From Yamagishiella unicocca (Eukaryota; Chlorophyta; Chlorophyceae; Chlamydomonadales; Volvocaceae), in assembly GCA_003116995.1 (NCBI GenBank), contig BDSL01000060.1, forward strand, positions 1-64,000: a DNA stretch of 64,000 bases, read 5' to 3'. Position numbers and translations under genes: made by a program. Of this stretch, positions 58,557 through 64,000 are shown piece after piece; the first letter of the stretch is position 1; the number at the start of each line of letters is the position of its first letter. The notes beneath the pieces are model-generated. The model was not told the DNA's origin and did no database searches. It was given only the letters and a program-made list of their open reading frames with translations.

Positions 58557-59880
58557 CTGCAGCGTGCGCGTCGGGACGCCTCCAGCCTGCCCGGCCCTCC
58601 AGCGCAGAGCGCGAGCCAGCGGCGAGTACACCTGCTGGTCGCGCACCCCCGCGCCGTACATCGCCTGCGCCAGGACGAGCAGCTGCTCGGCCTGCTAGGG
58701 CAGGAGCAACGGCGGCCGTCAACAGGCGGGCGGGGGAGGGAGTAGCGAGGAAGCACATGTAGCGAGGAAGCACATGGAAACGACGTATGGAAGCGATAAG
58801 GGGGAGGGAGCAAAGAAGCGCCGCTTTGGCGACCACCGCTAGGCATGTGGCCACGTCGTTTCCCAGGCCGTTGCTGCGTTCACTAGCCATCCTTCCCCCC
58901 TCAACCCATGCGAATGTCCCGTGCGGCAGTCCGCCGCCGCAGTAGCTGCTTCTTGAACCAACCAGTCCCGCCGCACCGTGTAATTCCGCTCCTCCTCCTC
59001 CTCCTCCGCCCCCGCCGCAGCCTCCGTCAGGCGCTGCAGCAGGTACGTGTCGCGCAGGCGGGGAGCCGCGAATATCTCTGCTACAGCCGCCGCCTGGCCC
59101 GGCAGTAGCTCCTCGCAGCGCGCCGCCACAGCGCGGCCCAGCACGCGCAGCAGCCTGGCGCAGCTGGCCGCCGTCGCGGCGGCGGCGGCGGCGCCGCCGC
59201 TGCTGCCGCCGCCGCCACTCGCCAGCGGCGCCGCGGTGCTGCGGCCCGCGCCTCCCTCCGCCGCCACCATAACCTGGTGCACTCGGCCCGCCATCAGCAC
59301 CAGGTGCTCCGAAACCAGCGACTCGGGCTGCAGCCGCAGCCGCCGCTGCACCGCGGTGGCGAGCTCGTCCAGCAGGCCGCGGGACGCGCACTGCGCGACC
59401 CACGGGTCGGCGCCGCCCAGCGCCAGCGCCGCGGCGACGGCGACCAGGTCGCCGCCGCCGGCGTCGTCGGCCAGACGGAACGCCATGCCGTCGACCAGCG
59501 TCGCCGCCAGAGCGGAGTCGGCGCGCAGCGCGCCCGCGGCTGCTAGGTCGAGCAAGACGGAGCAGGCGAGGTCGAGGGGGACCTCGTACGCATCGCCATG
59601 ACGGGAGGTACGATTCGACAGAGCCTCCTGGACGAGCTGGACGAGCTGCTCGTACGCCGAGCCACCCGGCGGTGCGGCCAGGTCGGCAGCACTCGTGGAC
59701 TGCGACGGCGGTTGGAGAGGTTGGGGCGGTTGGGGTGGTTGCAGCAGGGGGCTCCACACCCAGGAGGAGCGCACCGCTGGGGGTCCAGTGATCGCTGTCG
59801 ATTCGTCTTCAGCTGCTTTGCTGACGAACTGCTGCTGCTGTCGTCGCTGCTGCTGCTGCCGGTGACAGCGTCGGCGTTCC
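58557..59880 (-). CDS. Helical-repeat protein, partial model (possibly FASTK/OPR-like)
   Basis: Two exons are clear: one running down to 58977 from about 59880, and 58557-58691, joined in phase (NYT then AEQLLVLAQAM). The product is Leu/Ala-rich with repeated amphipathic helices (YEQLVQLVQEAL, LACSVLLDLAAAGAL, LVAVAAALALGGADPWV, LLVLAQAMYGAGV). That resembles the helical repeats of algal octotricopeptide or FASTK-like organellar RNA factors; this is a guess from texture only. A GTR-less start is a problem: no ATG lies in frame, and a good acceptor (TTTATTTCTCAG near 59937) suggests a missing first exon. The 3' end may use a GC donor at 58556. No function is claimed. Confidence 0.5.
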
Positions 59881-60057
59881 CAAATGTGCTCTGGCCGTCT
59901 CTAGTCAGCCTTGGTGTATGCTCAGCTGAGATGGGTCTGAGAAATAAATACGAGTCGTCGATGACTGCCTTCAGCAAAGTAATGGAACCTGAATCCAGGC
60001 TAGCCCAAATTTCTAGTGCGCAATCCGTGTTACCTGGTCAGGCAAGCGCTCGTGGCA

Positions 60058-60341
60058 CTGCAGACTAGAGGCACTGCAGGCTAAAGTCACTTTACCTTTC
60101 TAAGCCCAACTAGGCAGCTAGCCAGTTTCAACTGTCAAAGTGCAATCCATGTACCCGTACGGCACAAGCTGCGTGACAGAAAGAGTAAAGACCTCAAGAC
60201 TGCAGACTAGAGGCACTGCAGGCTAAATTCACTTTACCTTTCTAAGCGCAACTGGGCAGCTAGCCAGTTTCAACTGTCAAAGTGCAATCCATGTACCCGT
60301 ACGGCACAAGCTGCGTGACAGAAAGAGTAAAGACCTCAAGA
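60058..60341. repeat. 142-bp tandem duplication
   Basis: Two head-to-tail copies (60058-60199 and 60200-60341) differ at only a few bases. Each starts CTGCAGACTAGAGGCACTGC and ends near AAAGACCTCAAGA. They lie between the divergent genes at 58557 and 60778. Confidence 0.96.
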
Positions 60342-60777
60342 CCACAGTCGACTGTCCCAACTTAACGAGCTGGACCATTGACATTATAATTGTATGCTAT
60401 TAGGGCTTCGAAAAATAGTGTTTACGACCTACCTGTCGTTCTGCGCGCGCTTTTAACGCTTCCAAAATTTGCCAAAGTTCCAAACTCGCGCTAGAGGTTG
60501 CTAGCTGCTGCATGTCGAGACTCTTAATGGCTTGCATGTGATGTAGGCTGTTTGGGCCCTAACAGACGCTCCCCCGCCGAGACATAGCTATAGTACAACG
60601 CCGAGATGTAGCTATAGTACAGCGCTTGGTACACGCCTATTCAGCTGTTCGGCATGAATCACAGCATATAGCCACTTGAATCTGGCCACGATGCGGCTCA
60701 GGGAGTCTCACGGCTTGTAGGAAGCGGAAACAGCCCATCCCCTTGCACCAGTAGCAGTCAGAAGGGCGATTTTTGCG
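60342..60777. promoter_or_regulatory. Probable promoter region of the unknown gene
   Basis: AT-richer spacer between the 142-bp duplication and the start codon at 60778. It contains a short direct repeat, GAGATGTAGCTATAGTACA-like words near 60580-60620. Assigned by position only. Confidence 0.35.
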
Positions 60778-63700
60778 ATGAAGTCGGCTACGACATTGCT
60801 GCGCCGCCTAACCGCCTTGGCAAAACATCTCACTGAAGACGGCGAGCTGCCAATCTCGGCCGTCGACAAAGCTCTGGACATCATCGACCTGCTTGATCTC
60901 ACAGTTGACAGTACTGACGGATCCCAGCATGCTTCGTGTGCATTCCAGGACGTGAACATCTGCTGCGATGTGGCGCAGCTGTTGTGCCTCAGCACGCGCG
61001 CGGTCGCGGCCCAGCGGTGCGTTAGCGAACACCTGAAGCCGCCCAGCAGCTACACAAGGCGGCACTGGTGGATTTTATTCGAGCGTGTCTTGCGGTGTGT
61101 CCTGGCGCTTAGGTCCTTCGAGTCCGACGTGATGTTGCGTGAGGCGGTGCGCACGGACCTCTTGCCGTGCCTCAGCCGCCTGCTCGCAGCTGCGACTCCA
61201 CGTCCCGAACCCGGATGCGAAGTCAATCTGCATGAGCATTTTTGGGAGCGGACGCACGCCATCAAGACAACCTGCCGCGTTATCGCCCACTTCGTACAGC
61301 GAGCCTGCGAGGTTGATACCGTGGGTGAGCTCCCGCGAGTCGCGATTTCAAGGAGCCAAGTGGCTGAGAACGCCGTACGTGCAGAAATCTTGTCTCTGGT
61401 GGAAATGCACGTTAAACGCACGGTTGACCCTGACGACTACACGGCCACTTACTCTGACAGTTGCACCGGCAGTCACGCCAGCGACGACCTCATCTCCGAT
61501 GGAGGCGATGATGACAACCCCAACGAGGATGCCGACGAGGACGACGACACCGACGCTGGCAATGTCAGCGGCAACTTTTATACCGATGACAACGGCTCCA
61601 GCTCACTTCTGTATTGTGTGTCGATTCTGGAGGTCTTGTGTGCATCTGCCGTGGCCGGCCCTTTGCAGGGTGGGCGAGGGAGGTGCTAATGGGCCCCTAC
61701 ATGCAGCGTTTCATGCTCATGCACGTCGTGTCGCAGCTGTTTCCAGCGGACTTAGGGTCGTTGCATGGACTGCCCTTGGCAGCGAGACTGCCCGCGCTCT
61801 TAGAGCTGCCGGTGCCCGAGGAAGGCGAAGATCTGGGATCGGACACGGATTCGGATTCCAGTACGGTCCCGGCAGGCTGCTACCTAGGAGGGTACTACAT
61901 ATTCTCCATCCTAAACGTGTGGCTGATGCTCACGGGAGATCCGACATCTGGTGGTGGCAGCTGCGTCGGCGGCTCCAGGTGGTCAGCCTGCTCGGATCGG
62001 GCGCTTGGCGGATTGTGCCTGCGGCTGGCGGCGGCAGCCAACGCCTATTCGGAAGACCAGCGGCCGCAGCCGTCTGGCCGCAAAATCCGCTTCGGCTTCC
62101 GCGTGCCTGTGGCCGTCCGAGCGCTGCTGTTGGTGAGGCACCTCCAAGAAATCAAGGGGCGCAGCGTAAGCACGCTGTGGGCTCCAATTGTACGGACCGT
62201 ACACAACATGGTTTCGGAGTACGCCTCAAAGGAAGGCGACTCCTCATATCTGCTGCTGCTGCGGCCCGTGCTGCCAGAGTTGCGTAAAACCACAGCGGGT
62301 GAGTGCGATATTGCGGGGTGGAAGGGTTCGGGTGCGGCTAGGGGGAGCCGTGCCTCCATCACATCAACAGTGAGTTGGCGGCCGCGATGCTAGCCTTGCT
62401 GCTAGACAAAGCCCCAGATCCCAGATCCATGCATTGTACAAGTGTAGCCCCTCTTGTCCCCTGTCCCCTGCAGCTCCTATGCGCATGTCGTTCCCAGATA
62501 TGGCTTACTTTATATTCCGCAGAAGGGTTCTGTAACTGCAAGCCCCTATCATGGTTGCACGCAGCCTCACCAGCGTTTCACACCCACCCCACAGCCGTAA
62601 CCATTACGCAGCGGATCCAATCCGGGACTAACACTGAAGTGGCACCCGGATTTGGTCTCGAATGCCGAAGTGCAAAGCGGTGCTTCCCATCTACGTTTGT
62701 TAAAATAACGCTGTTGCGAACACGCACGCATGATCCTTCTGCCAAACCCCTGCACGCAACAGCTTAATTCGCGGCGCTTTCGTGTGATCACCAACGAACG
62801 TGTGATCCAGAGTGCTCCGTGTGCCCTACCCTTCTCTGTCATGTTACTGTGTGTAACCTGTGGGTCCTTACATACCGTATGCTCACCTCGTCCTGCCAGG
62901 ACTTCCTGTATGCCCCTGTCCTTTGGTCGAGCCCCTGTCGTCCCGCATCCTCCCTTGTCCTGCTCGTAGGCCCACCTGAGCCGGCCAGCCCGCACCCGGA
63001 GGTCGCTGCCGCTCTGGCCGCCGGGTACGTGCCCCTCCTGGAGCGCATACTGCGACGGAGCACGGCCCTCCTCCACACAACGCTGTCTCTGATGAAGTAC
63101 GTCACATATGACTGGATAGGCTCCCTGCTCGCCCACGCCGAGCCCCGATCAGTGGCGGCGCTCGTGGCAACAGGCGCTAAGGCGCTACGCGGGGCCAGCT
63201 TGGCTGCAATGATGCTGCTATTGTCGCAGACGGCATCAGGAGATAGTTCACCCAGTTCCACGGGGTGGGAGGATCCAGACACGTACACACACGACGGGGA
63301 CATGGGACTCACTGCGCTGTCAATGTTCGGCCAGGTGGCCCTGCGTAGCATGTCGAGAGGACTCGAGGACCACCCACGAGACTGTCGGTGGTGGCGAGGT
63401 GCTGGCAGCATATCAGGCATCAGCGCGCCAGGCGTGCAGCAGGAGGGTACCGCAGGACAGCCCCCCAGCTGTGCCGGCGGCAGCAGCAGCAGAAATGCTT
63501 GTGGCGGCGGTGGTGTCGCTGCTGGTGTGGATAACGGTGGCTGCACCTCGGGGGTTCTGGGCGGCCGTCTGGCCCCGTCACGGCAGCTGCAGCTCCTGGC
63601 CTCGGTGACACTGTCCACGTGGCTGCCGGTGTTGGCGGACCTGGCGATCCGCAGATGCGCGGCCGCGGACGACAGACCGGAAGCAAGCGATCACCAGGTC

Positions 63701-64000
63701 GTATCCAGCTCCGTAGCTGCCGATTCGGTTCTGTCCTGGGTGCCGGCCGTCGTCCTCGCCTACCTGGACTGCACACCCCCGGATAGTGATGCCGCTGCCA
63801 GCTGGCGCCGGCTGCTGTTCCAGGGCGTACGGATGGAGGACCTCCTGTGCGTGCAGATGCGCTTCCTGCTGTCGGGTTCGGAACCTTCCAACTATATGGA
63901 GGCTGCTGGCTCATTCACAGATGCGCTGCTGTGCCTTCTGGTGGTGTTTCCGGAGGCGATGCTGCCGATCTTGTCGCGGTCGGTCAAACCAGGCTGCTCG
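60778..64000 (+). CDS. Large protein of unknown function, 3' end beyond window
   Basis: Exons 60778-61615, 61669-62298 and 62970->64000 join in phase to more than 830 residues. I do not recognise the family. Residues 1-230 are Leu-rich helices (TLLRRLTALAKHL, FERVLRCVLALRSF). A strongly acidic stretch follows (about 235-262: DGGDDDNPNEDADEDDD). The remainder is Leu/Ala-rich helical (YIFSILNVWLMLTGD, VAVRALLLVRHLQEI, LLERILRRSTALLH) with a Gly/Ser-rich insertion near the middle of exon 3. No signal peptide or zinc motif is seen. Intron 1 is only 53 nt (61616-61668), so a sequencing frameshift is an alternative. Exon 3 has no stop to the window edge. A broken copy of exon 2 lies at 57780-58215, which suggests a duplicating, perhaps lineage-specific family. 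Confidence 0.78.

Overview
This is nuclear DNA of a green alga, most likely a volvocine or other Chlamydomonadales species. Supporting features are a GC-rich sequence, genes split by many short GT-AG introns with C-rich acceptor tracts, Ala/Gly/Ser/Gln low-complexity insertions in conserved proteins, minisatellites in introns, TGTAA polyadenylation signals, and short interstitial runs of the plant-type telomere repeat (CCCTAAA). There is no bacterial operon structure, virus or complete transposon. I rebuilt gene models by hand by joining exons whose splice sites and phases agree. Most close into intact frames.

Layout: (1) <1-1640, minus: DUF615/YjgA-like ribosome-associated protein, 3' end outside the window. 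(2) 3725-10039, minus: cytochrome P450, 13 exons, 599 aa. (3) 11118-14288, minus: protein with one CRM (CRS1/YhbY) RNA-binding domain, probably organellar. (4) 14575-21482, plus and divergent from gene 3: class II tRNA nucleotidyltransferase/poly(A) polymerase, 789 aa, with a long insertion inside the catalytic core. (5) 23326-28358, plus: tyrosine-kinase-like kinase whose HRD motif is degenerate. (6) 30906-34120, plus: secretory prolyl 4-hydroxylase. (7) 34587-35314, minus: an 82-aa LYR-family protein in six tiny exons. (8) 37311-44436, minus: WD-repeat protein with a Pro/Ala/Gln-rich N-terminal half. (9) 44954-55028, plus and divergent from gene 8: aurora-like kinase, 13 exons, 908 aa, lacking both canonical Mg-binding residues. 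(10) about 58557-59880, minus: partial helical-repeat protein. (11) 60778->64000, plus: large protein of unknown function, with a decayed partial copy at 57780-58215.

Functional links are loose. Genes 1, 3, 4 and 7 suggest RNA, ribosome and Fe-S or respiratory maintenance in organelles. The P450 and the prolyl hydroxylase are endomembrane oxygenases. Both kinases look catalytically altered.

The most unusual signal is not a gene. A short motif (core CGAGRARACCCG) recurs in many introns. Close to splice sites it tends to be in its G-rich form just after a 5' splice site and in its C-rich reverse complement just before a 3' splice site. That inverted arrangement is what terminal inverted repeats of mobile introns (introners) would look like. 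A separate element of about 280 bp occurs three times, always inside introns.
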